Assembly: GCA_002429595.1 (NCBI GenBank) | Contig: DJAM01000070.1 | Coordinates: forward strand, 1-8,817 | Length of the DNA: 8,817 bases | Direction: 5' to 3' | Source of the DNA: Coxiellaceae bacterium UBA6002 | GTDB taxonomy: Bacteria > Pseudomonadota > Gammaproteobacteria > UBA6002 | Shown: positions 1 through 6,203 of the stretch, piece by piece | How the letters are laid out: each line of letters starts with the position of its first letter | How positions within the stretch are numbered: the first letter of the stretch is position 1 | The notes under the pieces: generated by a model | What the model was told of the DNA's origin: nothing | Seen by the model: the letters and a program-made list of their open reading frames with translations, nothing else | Databases searched by the model: none | Position numbers and translations under genes: made by a program

Positions 1-2101
1 GTGGTAAAGAAATGTCTTTAAACTTAGATCTCAAATAATCCTCCAACTGCTCTAAACTTTTATCTTCACTTAACCAGGTGGAATGACAACTCGTGAGTAA
101 GCTGTGACATTTGGCTTGAAAGGTGAACCAATTATATTCTGTGCGTACGTTAATAAGATCCTCTACCTTATCTCGTAGTACCTTAGGAGCAATATTCTCA
201 AAAGCTTGTTCAAATGAGGTTAAATGGTCGATGGCCTCTTGCTTTTTATCTTCAGGCATCCTAACCCAGGTGTTGAGATAAACTTCAAATAATTTGTTGA
301 TCATTTTCTGAATTTTTTCTTCTTTATCCATCCGCCAACCATTCAGTTTTTTAAATTCGATAAATGTCTCAAGCTGTACGACCTTGTCTTTAAAATCCTG
401 ACTGTGATAATCAAAGTATGTTTCAGTGGGCATTAATCCAGACAGGAGATTTTCCCAAGCTTTAAGGTTATTTTGGGCTGGAACTGGCCGAAAAGGATTG
501 TCTTCATCTAAGCTAATATCATAAATTGCCTCAATACCTTTCTCCGTTTGTTCTTTATTCTGCTGAGCTTTTTGACGTTCTCTCTCAGCCGGTAAGGTCA
601 GAACACGCTCTACAGTTTGAATGAAAATCTGATACCGTGATGTGTTATCAAGATTCAAGTTCACATGAGAAACAGCAGCCTGTAATTCTTCAACAAATTT
701 TCTCAAATGCGATTGGAAATCTGGTGTGCACAGCTCCTCAGAATCGAGCTCAAGAGTCAAACGGGTTTTAAGCTGTTCGGTAATAAAAGTCGCATAATCT
801 AACATTACCTCGACAATTTGTTTTTGTTGTTCTCGTAAATAAGCTTGCCAGTTGCTTAAAAACTTTTGTTTATGATGACCAAAAAGTCGGCTCCAAAATC
901 CTTTAGGTTTTTGGTTTTCGGCGATGCCATTTTGTTGCATCACTTGTTTTTCGAGCTGATGCAACTCCTCCCACTTAGTATTAGGATAAAAAGAAAATAA
1001 TGACTTAAATTCACTCTTTGGCTGAGGTAAAAAACGAAGTGTCGTGATAAAAGGAAATTGGGCCTGTAAAAAATCACTCGAATAATATCCAAATAATTTC
1101 GCAAAAATAGAAGGCTGTTTGATATCACGCTCAAAAATTTTGGGGATCACCACCGCATTGTTATTTTTTCGCAGGAGAACATGCTGTTCATCAGGCTGAT
1201 TCCAGCACAATTTATCTAAGTCACCTATTTGCGCTCTTGTTCCAAATTGTTGTATAAATTGATGGTATTGCACGAAAATATTTCCTGATAAATCATGACG
1301 AGGCTGTGGCGGCAACATGAAATTTTCTTTCAACAATTTCATGTTTTTTAGTTGATGAGCGAGATGATAAGTCACATCGTCACAGTGAATATCTTTGGTA
1401 TCAGAGGCTACTTTTAAACGCGCTAACATAGCCTGCGCTATCCCTTGGCGTAGTTTCTGAATCTGTTGAGTAAGAATTACCATATAATTTTTAATATGCC
1501 TTCTATCTGCCCAATAGAGTTTATTCTTGTTGATTTGATATTCAGATTTAAGCAGACTCAAATACTGCTCAAAGACAGGAAGATAGTGATCGATCACGGC
1601 AATTAATGCTTGACTGGTGTAAAACGAATAGTTAGCGTGTTTCATCCAGGCTGTTTTTAAAGATAAAAGTTTTTCTTTTTGTTCACGCGTTAAGCAGGCA
1701 CCTTGCAACCTCTTCCACTGCCAATCATTGTTTAAAGTAGTGTGTTGATTGACATACCAGTTATGCATTTGTTTTTTATGAACATCGTTGAGATATAAAG
1801 TTGTATGTTCTTTAAAAGCTGTCGAATCATATGCTTTGGCAGCAGCAACCAAATTTTCATGGTGAAGCGTAGAGTCTTTTCCACTTAACCCTAAAAATAA
1901 GGAGGGGATTTGATCGTAATAACGATTCGCCTCACAAAGGTGATTCAACGCTTCAGGTGAAAATAAAGAAAAACTTTTCAATGCTTTTTGATGGGTTTCT
2001 TGTAATGAAAATTTACTAAGGTCAATAAGCGGTAATGTCATCGCCGTTTCCCACGTTAAAAATAACAAAGCTATTTTGTGGAGAAACGTGAGTTCTGTCA
2101 T
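1..2101 (-). CDS. Large helical protein of unknown function (partial, C-terminus beyond left edge)
   Basis: The frame was read codon by codon from position 2101 to the left edge: 700 codons with no stop, so the real protein is longer than 700 residues. I do not recognise it. The sequence is rich in Q, K, L and E, looks mostly alpha-helical, and shows no clear membrane segment or signal peptide apart from a short hydrophobic N-terminal stretch (IALLFL). Around residues 395-400 there is a KPKGFWSRLFG segment, followed by a coiled-coil-like region. The start is uncertain. ATG 2101 has no Shine-Dalgarno and directly abuts a 14-bp palindrome, while ATG 2041 (protein MTLPLID...) has GGGA about eight bases upstream. 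It lies 45 bases after a small LuxR-type gene on the same strand and is the last visible gene of the leftward series. A secreted effector or island cargo protein is possible in a Legionella-like host, but no secretion signal can be judged because the C-terminus is missing. Confidence 0.85.
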   Translation of the reverse strand, partial: MTELTFLHKIALLFLTWETAMTLPLIDLSKFSLQETHQKALKSFSLFSPEALNHLCEANRYYDQIPSLFLGLSGKDSTLHHENLVAAAKAYDSTAFKEHTTLYLNDVHKKQMHNWYVNQHTTLNNDWQWKRLQGACLTREQKEKLLSLKTAWMKHANYSFYTSQALIAVIDHYLPVFEQYLSLLKSEYQINKNKLYWADRRHIKNYMVILTQQIQKLRQGIAQAMLARLKVASDTKDIHCDDVTYHLAHQLKNMKLLKENFMLPPQPRHDLSGNIFVQYHQFIQQFGTRAQIGDLDKLCWNQPDEQHVLLRKNNNAVVIPKIFERDIKQPSIFAKLFGYYSSDFLQAQFPFITTLRFLPQPKSEFKSLFSFYPNTKWEELHQLEKQVMQQNGIAENQKPKGFWSRLFGHHKQKFLSNWQAYLREQQKQIVEVMLDYATFITEQLKTRLTLELDSEELCTPDFQSHLRKFVEELQAAVSHVNLNLDNTSRYQIFIQTVERVLTLPAERERQKAQQNKEQTEKGIEAIYDISLDEDNPFRPVPAQNNLKAWENLLSGLMPTETYFDYHSQDFKDKVVQLETFIEFKKLNGWRMDKEEKIQKMINKLFEVYLNTWVRMPEDKKQEAIDHLTSFEQAFENIAPKVLRDKVEDLINVRTEYNWFTFQAKCHSLLTSCHSTWLSEDKSLEQLEDYLRSKFKDISLP

Positions 2102-2103
2102 TA

Positions 2104-2117
2104 CAGTATATATACTG
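2104..2117. promoter_or_regulatory. 14-bp perfect palindrome just before the large gene
   Basis: CAGTATATATACTG is its own reverse complement and ends two bases before ATG 2101. On the minus strand it contains TATACT, close to a -10 hexamer, although no good -35 is visible. It could be an operator over a promoter whose transcript starts near 2100, which would favour translation from ATG 2041. It resembles an SOS box in spirit but has CAGT...ACTG rather than CTGT...ACAG. Confidence 0.4.
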
Positions 2118-2146
2118 AAAATGAAAGTCTACTTATAAAAATAATT

Positions 2147-2365
2147 TTATTGCGCCCAAACTTCTTTTAGGATTTGTGTCATGCGAGTGATGCTTAATTT
2201 TTTTCTAGCATTCATAAGATAAAATTCAATTGTTCTAGGACTTAAATGTAAAATACTTGCCGCTTCTTTCGCCGTTTTTCCCTGCAAAATGAGTTTTACA
2301 CATTCTTTTTCTCGTGGAGATAATTCATCTAAGGTATACACTTTATTTTTATTTTCATTTAACAT
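2147..2365 (-). CDS. Stand-alone LuxR/GerE DNA-binding domain protein, 72 aa
   Basis: The protein is almost entirely a LuxR C-terminal (GerE) helix-turn-helix. It reads LSPREKECVKLILQGKTAKEAA from about residue 15, then LSPRTIEFYLMNARKKL, with the family's PRE...G.(S/T)..E.A....(S/T).RT(V/I)..... pattern intact. There is no sensor or receiver domain, so it probably binds DNA without its own input domain, or pairs with another LuxR protein. An AGAGGA ribosome site lies seven bases before the ATG. It sits between the 89-residue gene (42-base gap) and the large left-edge gene (45-base gap) on the same strand. The gap upstream contains the 10-bp palindrome AAGTTAACTT (2379-2388) with an extra TTAACTT copy overlapping it. 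It is clearly related in its HTH to the two larger LuxR proteins at 5375-7025. Target genes are unknown; the large neighbour is an obvious candidate. Confidence 0.9.
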   Translation of the reverse strand: MLNENKNKVYTLDELSPREKECVKLILQGKTAKEAASILHLSPRTIEFYLMNARKKLSITRMTQILKEVWAQ

Positions 2366-2407
2366 GCTTTTTCCTCTAAAGTTAACTTAACTTCCAAAAT
2401 TTGTTTC

Positions 2408-2677
2408 TTAGATGTCGCCATGCATTCTGAATAGTGCTAAGTAATGCAAATACAACTCCATGAATAAGTTAGCTATGGATGGCATCTCATCAAGCGCTCT
2501 ACCGCAGAGTATTGGCCAGCTGCCCATTGTTGAGAGGATGATAGAAATAAGAGGATCGTTAAAAATAATATAACTTTCTCTTCCCAGGTGCTTCAATGTT
2601 GATTCCACTTTACCCCATGCCTGCAATGCCAAGAGTTCCTCTGATCTTTTCCATGCATCAAATTTATCTTGAATCAT
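2408..2677 (-). CDS. Hypothetical protein, 89 aa
   Basis: I do not recognise this family. The start ATG at 2677 has AGGAG about ten bases upstream and follows the zinc-protein stop by only 19 bases, so it is probably translated from the same message. The N-terminus is charged and helical (MIQDKFDAWKRSEELLALQAWGK). The rest is leucine- and isoleucine-rich with no convincing membrane helix, and the C-terminus ends LYLHYLALFRMHGDI. The phage-like gene order (initiator, zinc protein, small protein) suggests a small accessory factor of the replication cassette, but that is inference from position only. Confidence 0.7.
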   Translation of the reverse strand: MIQDKFDAWKRSEELLALQAWGKVESTLKHLGRESYIIFNDPLISIILSTMGSWPILCGRALDEMPSIANLFMELYLHYLALFRMHGDI

Positions 2678-2696
2678 GCCTCTATTCTCCTAGTTT

Positions 2697-3074
2697 TTAT
2701 GATGATTTTTTGAAGTCTGATTTTTCTTTGCTGCTTCTACTAGCTTTTGCTTCCTCATCGAGTTGCTTCAACAGTTTTACTCGCCAAGAGACACTTTCCG
2801 CGAGGATGCGCTCATAATTTTTTTCAGCATATTTCAGATGCGCCTCTGCAAGGCTCGGATCATTTTGTGACCAAAAATGACCGGAACAATACCAAGTATC
2901 CGACTTACTAATGTAAGGCGATAGTGTGCCTGGAAGCGGACAGCGTCGCTCTCCTAGGCGATACACGCAACGATTATCTGAAACAGCTACGGGCTTTTCC
3001 TTGTTTATCCATCCACAAGAGCAAACCTTATTTTTTCCTAATCGCGCTTTACAATCCGGACAATAGTTACTCAT
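2697..3074 (-). CDS. Small protein with two putative zinc sites, phage/island type, 125 aa
   Basis: Residues 5-20 form a compact zinc ribbon (CPDC at 5-8, then C18 and C20 in CSCG). A second likely site is C36, C45, C63 and H66 in RCVYRLGERRCPLPGTLS...WYCSGHFW. The CPLPGTLS...WYCSGHF pattern is, from memory, common in small proteins next to phage replication genes. The C-terminal 45 residues are charged and probably a coiled coil, ending in a K/S-rich tail. The start overlaps the upstream stop as ATGA (3071-3074), indicating translational coupling to the replication protein, and an AGGGA site is present. A role as nucleic-acid-binding helper in replication is inferred from the motif and neighbourhood. 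Confidence 0.85.
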   Translation of the reverse strand: MSNYCPDCKARLGKNKVCSCGWINKEKPVAVSDNRCVYRLGERRCPLPGTLSPYISKSDTWYCSGHFWSQNDPSLAEAHLKYAEKNYERILAESVSWRVKLLKQLDEEAKASRSSKEKSDFKKSS

Positions 3075-3919
3075 GAATCATCCCTTTCCAAATCAACAGG
3101 AATCAGTTCCCCCAAATATTGTTCAAATTTAGTGGCATTGAATAAGGTGGCAGGTCGCAGGTACTCAGCCATTTTGATATCATCCTGCCATTCACGTGTT
3201 TTCTTGGCGATGACTTGTCTGCATTGAGTCACGGAGACACCGGATTCTAATCGAGCGACAATGAGCTTTAAATTTGCTTTTACCGGACGATAATTTCTTC
3301 CTGTCTTCTCGTTTAAAAAAGCTAATAGGCTGAGCGCATCTTCTCTTATGTCGGCTATGTCAGTTTCTTCTTGTTTTTTTTCAACATGAGAAATTTCAAG
3401 CAGATGAATGTCGGGCTTGCCCGACATATATAAATTCTTATTCTGATTCTTATTCTTATTCTTGTTTCGATACCCATCGGATAGGGTATGGGAGGGGTAT
3501 GGCCATCTCTCAAAAAAATCAACGGGAAGGTATTTTTCAAAGGATCGAAGAATATCGATTAAATCAATCAGCAGTATGAAATCAGTAGGCATTTGGTGAC
3601 ACAGTTTTTCAACACAGCGTCCTTGATTGACATTAACAATGGGATTACTTTTTAGGAAAGGCAGAATCAATATCCAATTGGTCCTGATGTCAAACTTAAC
3701 GAAATGAGTTTCAATCAATTCTTGAAAAGTAGTCGTTACTTTTTCAAGTTCCCATTTTAAATCTTCACACACGAATCCAGGAGGCAAACGAAAGCATCCC
3801 AGTAGATTGCCATGGGGACAGCTCAGTAAATAAACCATCAATAATCGGGCTTGATCTGAGAGTTGATTAAAATTGGCATCAAACCACAATGAGGTATGAA
3901 TGCTTCCGTAAAGTCTCAT
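3071..3919 (-). CDS. Phage-type replication protein, winged-helix N-domain plus Phg_2220_C-like C-domain
   Basis: The protein is 282 residues with three parts. Residues 1-130 look like a DnaD/phage-initiator-style winged-helix domain (SDQARLLMVYLLSCPHGNLLGCFRLP). Residues 150-185 are a lysine/asparagine linker (NKNKNKNQNKN, then MSGKPD). Residues about 193-271 (LLAFLNEKTGRNYRPV...YLRPATLFNATKFEQYLG) match what I know of the phage C-terminal domain Phg_2220_C, usually found in replication initiators or helicase loaders. The likely role is to recognise the element's origin and recruit host DnaB. A strong AAGGAG ribosome site precedes the ATG, 24 bases after the upstream HTH gene. Its stop overlaps the start of the zinc-protein gene. 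Its N-terminal domain is clearly similar to the C-terminal half of the upstream gene product. Confidence 0.88.
   Translation of the reverse strand: MRLYGSIHTSLWFDANFNQLSDQARLLMVYLLSCPHGNLLGCFRLPPGFVCEDLKWELEKVTTTFQELIETHFVKFDIRTNWILILPFLKSNPIVNVNQGRCVEKLCHQMPTDFILLIDLIDILRSFEKYLPVDFFERWPYPSHTLSDGYRNKNKNKNQNKNLYMSGKPDIHLLEISHVEKKQEETDIADIREDALSLLAFLNEKTGRNYRPVKANLKLIVARLESGVSVTQCRQVIAKKTREWQDDIKMAEYLRPATLFNATKFEQYLGELIPVDLERDDS
3408..3427. repeat. Perfect 9-bp-arm palindrome inside the replication gene
   Basis: The arms ATGTCGGGC and GCCCGACAT flank a 2-base TT centre. It is read in frame as MSGKPDI in the linker of the replication protein. Such a GC-rich stem in an AT-rich gene stands out. 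It may be an origin element, a protein-binding site or an inserted small repeat. Confidence 0.6.
3434..3463. repeat. Hexanucleotide tandem repeat (ATTCTT)5 in the linker of the replication gene
   Basis: There are five contiguous copies of ATTCTT, the second reading ATTCTG. On the coding strand they give Lys-Asn (one Gln-Asn) dipeptides, producing the NKNKNKNQNKN linker. The unit is six bases, so copy-number change alters linker length without shifting frame. It lies seven bases from the 20-base palindrome. Confidence 0.85.
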
Positions 3920-3943
3920 GCTGATCTCCTTGGCGGTGTAAAT

Positions 3944-4801
3944 CTATTCAGAAAGTAGTAAAGGGCCATATTTTTGATTAAACTCGGTGCGAAAAAGAAG
4001 CGGCGGTAAGAATCGCAATTCGGCATTGATGATTAACAACAATCTTTGTTTTGATTCACGAGTGGACGACACTTGATGATTGAGCATTTCATGCACCCAA
4101 ACATACTGCATTGCTTTGTCGTAACTACAAAAATCGAGGTTTTTTAATTGCTCTAATCCTTGATAAATCTCTTTTTCACTTAAATTTAAATCATGTGCGA
4201 TATAAACAATGGGCAGATAAAAAACACCCAACAAATTGGCATGCACACAGGTGATGAGATAAAGGGCTAGAAGTCTCACAGACATCCGAAGAGCATGAAA
4301 CTCTCTGCCTATTCCGTTCGTCCAAAAATAAGACAACACCTTAGGATAATCCTTCACCGGTAGCTTTCTTTTCTTTTGAAACAGTGTATTTAACCGGTGC
4401 CAAATGGATTCATAGACTTCAAAGGCCGTCACTGAATCCTCTGCCGCTGGCGCTAAAACCGGACTGAGAGCGGGTAAGGATTCCTGATTAATTAATTGTT
4501 TCAATTTGTCGTATTTGCGTTTCAGGCGAGGATCAGATGTTGCTACATTTTTTTCGTTATAGCTTTTTATCACATGAAGACAGGCATTCAGTAACTCATA
4601 CATCTCTGACTCATGGGGAACTAAATCAAAATGACTGACTTGGCCTTGGGTGAGACTAATAATTTTTAGAATGTATTGATGGGGAATGGAACCACGCGTC
4701 AACCAACTGCTAATCGTTTGCTGGCTCACACCCAGGGCTGCCGCCAAGGCCTGCTGTGACCCAAAGAATTGGATAGCTTTCTGTAGCCCCTGTTGATGCA
4801 T
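3944..4801 (-). CDS. Cro/YdaS-like HTH regulator fused to a replication-type winged-helix domain, 285 aa
   Basis: Residues 5-60 are a Cro/YdaS-like helix-turn-helix (FFGSQQALAAALGVSQQTISSWLTRGSIP), typical of a phage repressor or Cro-type DNA binder. A charged linker rich in K, P and A (about 85-125) follows. Residues about 150-270 (RMSVRLLALYLITCVHANLLGVFYLPIVYIAHDLNLS) match the N-terminal domain of the next gene's replication protein, including the RLL..YL..C.H.NLLG.F.LP signature. I chose ATG 4801, which has AGAGGT about seven bases upstream and begins right before the HTH. The frame stays open to 4891, but that extension would run through two operator-like dyads and looks non-coding. It heads the leftward replication cassette and probably represses its own promoter through the ACCA-N6-TGGT sites. 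A joint role as repressor and origin-binding protein is inferred. Confidence 0.85.
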   Translation of the reverse strand: MHQQGLQKAIQFFGSQQALAAALGVSQQTISSWLTRGSIPHQYILKIISLTQGQVSHFDLVPHESEMYELLNACLHVIKSYNEKNVATSDPRLKRKYDKLKQLINQESLPALSPVLAPAAEDSVTAFEVYESIWHRLNTLFQKKRKLPVKDYPKVLSYFWTNGIGREFHALRMSVRLLALYLITCVHANLLGVFYLPIVYIAHDLNLSEKEIYQGLEQLKNLDFCSYDKAMQYVWVHEMLNHQVSSTRESKQRLLLIINAELRFLPPLLFRTEFNQKYGPLLLSE

Positions 4802-4848
4802 GGCAGACCTCTGTCTATTCACAGGCGTCCATGCTATCGAAAAACAGT

Positions 4849-4862
4849 ACCAATTTTTGGGT
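4849..4862. promoter_or_regulatory. Operator-like dyad ACCA-N6-GGGT (one mismatch)
   Basis: ACCA-ATTTTT-GGGT lies 48 bases before the chosen start of the HTH/replication gene and matches the 4887 site with one half-site mismatch. Together with that site it forms a 10-bp inverted repeat, TACCAATTTT (4848-4857) against AAAATTGGTA (4892-4901), whose centres are 44 bp apart, about four helical turns. Confidence 0.5.
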
Positions 4863-4886
4863 GTCTTGAAAGCAACACTTCCGAGT

Positions 4887-4900
4887 ACCATAAAATTGGT
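4887..4900. promoter_or_regulatory. Operator-like dyad ACCA-N6-TGGT
   Basis: ACCA-TAAAAT-TGGT has perfect 4-bp half-sites, extended to TACCA/TGGTA (4886-4901). It lies upstream of the HTH/replication gene and shares half-sites and spacing with the site at 7687-7700 in front of the excisionase/integrase genes. The rest of the gap to 5053 is AT-rich and holds only a weak stem around AAAATG/CATTTT (4980-4993). No convincing promoter hexamer pair was found. Confidence 0.55.
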
Positions 4901-5053
4901 AACTTTTCAGTCGGAATTGACTATCACATGTTCCATCATAACGAAGGGTAATAAAATTTTAAGCGGGAAAACCACGTAGAAAATGTGCATTTTACGGTAG
5001 GGATTTAATCGGAAAAAAGTTAAACGGTTTGCTAAAAAAGTGTGTTCTCACCT

Positions 5054-5378
5054 TCAGGCAGGATATTTTTCTGCATTCACTTTAAGTTTGTTCTGAATCG
5101 CTTGAGAAAGAGAGATATTCAGAGCCGCGGCTAATTGGATGGTATAGAGTAAAATATCTGCCAGCTCATGAGAACACTTTTCTAAAATGGCAGGAGCAAC
5201 GGCTATTTTTTTTAGCCTCCTCATCGGATAGCCATTGAAAGATTTCGACAAGTTCACTGGTTTCAACGGCTAATGCCATTGCTAAATTTTTAGGGTTATG
5301 AAATTTCTGCCAATCTCTTACTTCAGCAAAATCTTTTAATGCATTTTTTAATTCGTCAATATTTAAAATATCGTTCAT
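5054..5378 (-). pseudogene. MazG-like nucleotide pyrophosphohydrolase, split by a frameshift at an A8 tract
   Basis: Two overlapping frames each hold half of one protein. The first (5378 to 5166) gives MNDILNIDELKNALKDFAEVRDWQKFHNPKNLAMALAVETSELVEIFQWLSDEEAKK and then loses similarity. The second frame, re-entered at the same tract, gives IAVAPAILEKCSHELADILLYTIQLAAALNISLSQAIQNKLKVNAEKYPA. Joined, they make a 107-residue all-alpha MazG/RS21-C6-type NTP pyrophosphatase, the usual size, with both metal-binding halves (ETSELVE and HELAD). Such enzymes hydrolyse (d)NTPs to monophosphates. The break is at eight A residues on the coding strand (T8 at 5206-5213). Seven would restore the frame. It could be a true lesion, a sequencing error or a slippage-controlled gene. 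The start overlaps the stop of the upstream LuxR gene as ATGA, so translation is coupled. Confidence 0.85.
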
Positions 5379-6202
5379 AGGATAAACTCACTGTGATTTA
5401 AGGTGTTTTCAAACAAAAGAGAGAGTAATTCATGCTTCGAATAACAGCCTGTCTTATATTTTAAATTCTCTAGACAAGATTCAATTGTCCTAGGGGAAAC
5501 ATACAACTGTTCTGCGATTTGCCTGACGCTCTTTCCTTCAAGATAATGTTGTAAATAAAGTGTCTCTTTAATCGTTAGCTGAATGATAGCATTTAATTTA
5601 TTTTTTATTATCAACTGATGCGGTCGTAATGCCGATTTAAGCTGGTAGGTGGCTATATGCTTATCTTTTTGGCTTTTTTGTTCTAGGAGAACATCCAAAC
5701 CAGTACCTGTCCTATAATGTTGTTCCATCGCTAGCAAAATTTTTTTTGCTTGATTTTTATAATAAACAATAAAACGCTTTAGCAAGCGAACATGATTCAG
5801 GTAGAAATTTCTCATCTCTTCGCGCTCTTTACTTGATGCAAACGAGAAAATATCCAGTCTATTATCCAAGTATAAGACAAGACTAACACCATGAGCGATA
5901 TCATGTTTCGCTAATTGATGAATAAAATTCTCCCTACTTGATTCCAGCCAAAGATGAACAGAAAGTTTACCTTGAGAAAAAGAATGCAAGGAATTCTCAA
6001 TAAAGTCTCCCACCGCATTGTCTTCCTGAGCAAAGAGATCCAAAAGCTTGCGATTATTGCTCAAAATAAAAAATTTACTGCCGGAAACCACTCTCATATG
6101 AAAAAATGTGGGGATGTTAATAAGGGTGAGTGCTCTGCTCACTTTTGACATTGACTTCAGATAGCGATATTCAACACCTCGATTTCTAGTGACGCCCATC
6201 AC
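5375..6202 (-). CDS. LuxR-family regulator with unrecognised sensor domain (second of a tandem pair), 275 aa
   Basis: Residues about 205-265 form a LuxR/GerE helix-turn-helix (LTIKETLYLQHYLEGKSVRQIAEQLYVSPRTIESCLENLKYK). The usual PRE triad before it is degenerate (IKE). Residues 20-160 form a sensor-like domain clearly related to that of the upstream gene: both have a HDI..G.S block, a FAS block and FY....LLK.F. The ligand is unknown; it is not a recognisable acyl-homoserine-lactone domain. The start is GTG 6202 or ATG 6199, one or four bases after the upstream stop. A later ATG at 6151 would remove residues that align with the paralogue. The gene is coupled at its 3' end to the MazG-like gene by ATGA. 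It appears to be co-transcribed with its paralogue. Confidence 0.85.
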   Translation of the reverse strand: MMGVTRNRGVEYRYLKSMSKVSRALTLINIPTFFHMRVVSGSKFFILSNNRKLLDLFAQEDNAVGDFIENSLHSFSQGKLSVHLWLESSRENFIHQLAKHDIAHGVSLVLYLDNRLDIFSFASSKEREEMRNFYLNHVRLLKRFIVYYKNQAKKILLAMEQHYRTGTGLDVLLEQKSQKDKHIATYQLKSALRPHQLIIKNKLNAIIQLTIKETLYLQHYLEGKSVRQIAEQLYVSPRTIESCLENLKYKTGCYSKHELLSLLFENTLNHSEFIL

Positions 6203-6203
6203 C

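Noticed and set aside
940..1134. Short frame inside the large left-edge gene
   Set aside because: A shadow of the 700-codon frame on the same strand.
2104..2117. LexA/SOS box
   Set aside because: The arms are CAGT...ACTG, not CTGT...ACAG, so it does not fit the consensus.
2596..2817. + strand frame of 73 codons
   Set aside because: Antisense to the zinc protein and the 89-residue gene, both of which have good ribosome sites.
3434..3463. CRISPR-like array
   Set aside because: Units are 6 bp and contiguous with no spacers; it is a coding microsatellite.
4802..4891. 30-residue N-terminal extension of the HTH/replication protein
   Set aside because: It runs through two operator-like dyads, lacks a good ribosome site, and the HTH fold starts right after ATG 4801.
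5020..5053. Intrinsic terminator after the MazG-like gene
   Set aside because: The only stem is AAAC-C-GTTT, too short to trust even though a T-run follows on the minus strand.
5206..5213. Programmed -1 ribosomal frameshift in the MazG-like gene
   Set aside because: A -1 shift on A8 leads directly to TAG; only the other direction restores the frame.
5954..6148. + strand frame of 64 codons
   Set aside because: Antisense shadow of the second LuxR gene.
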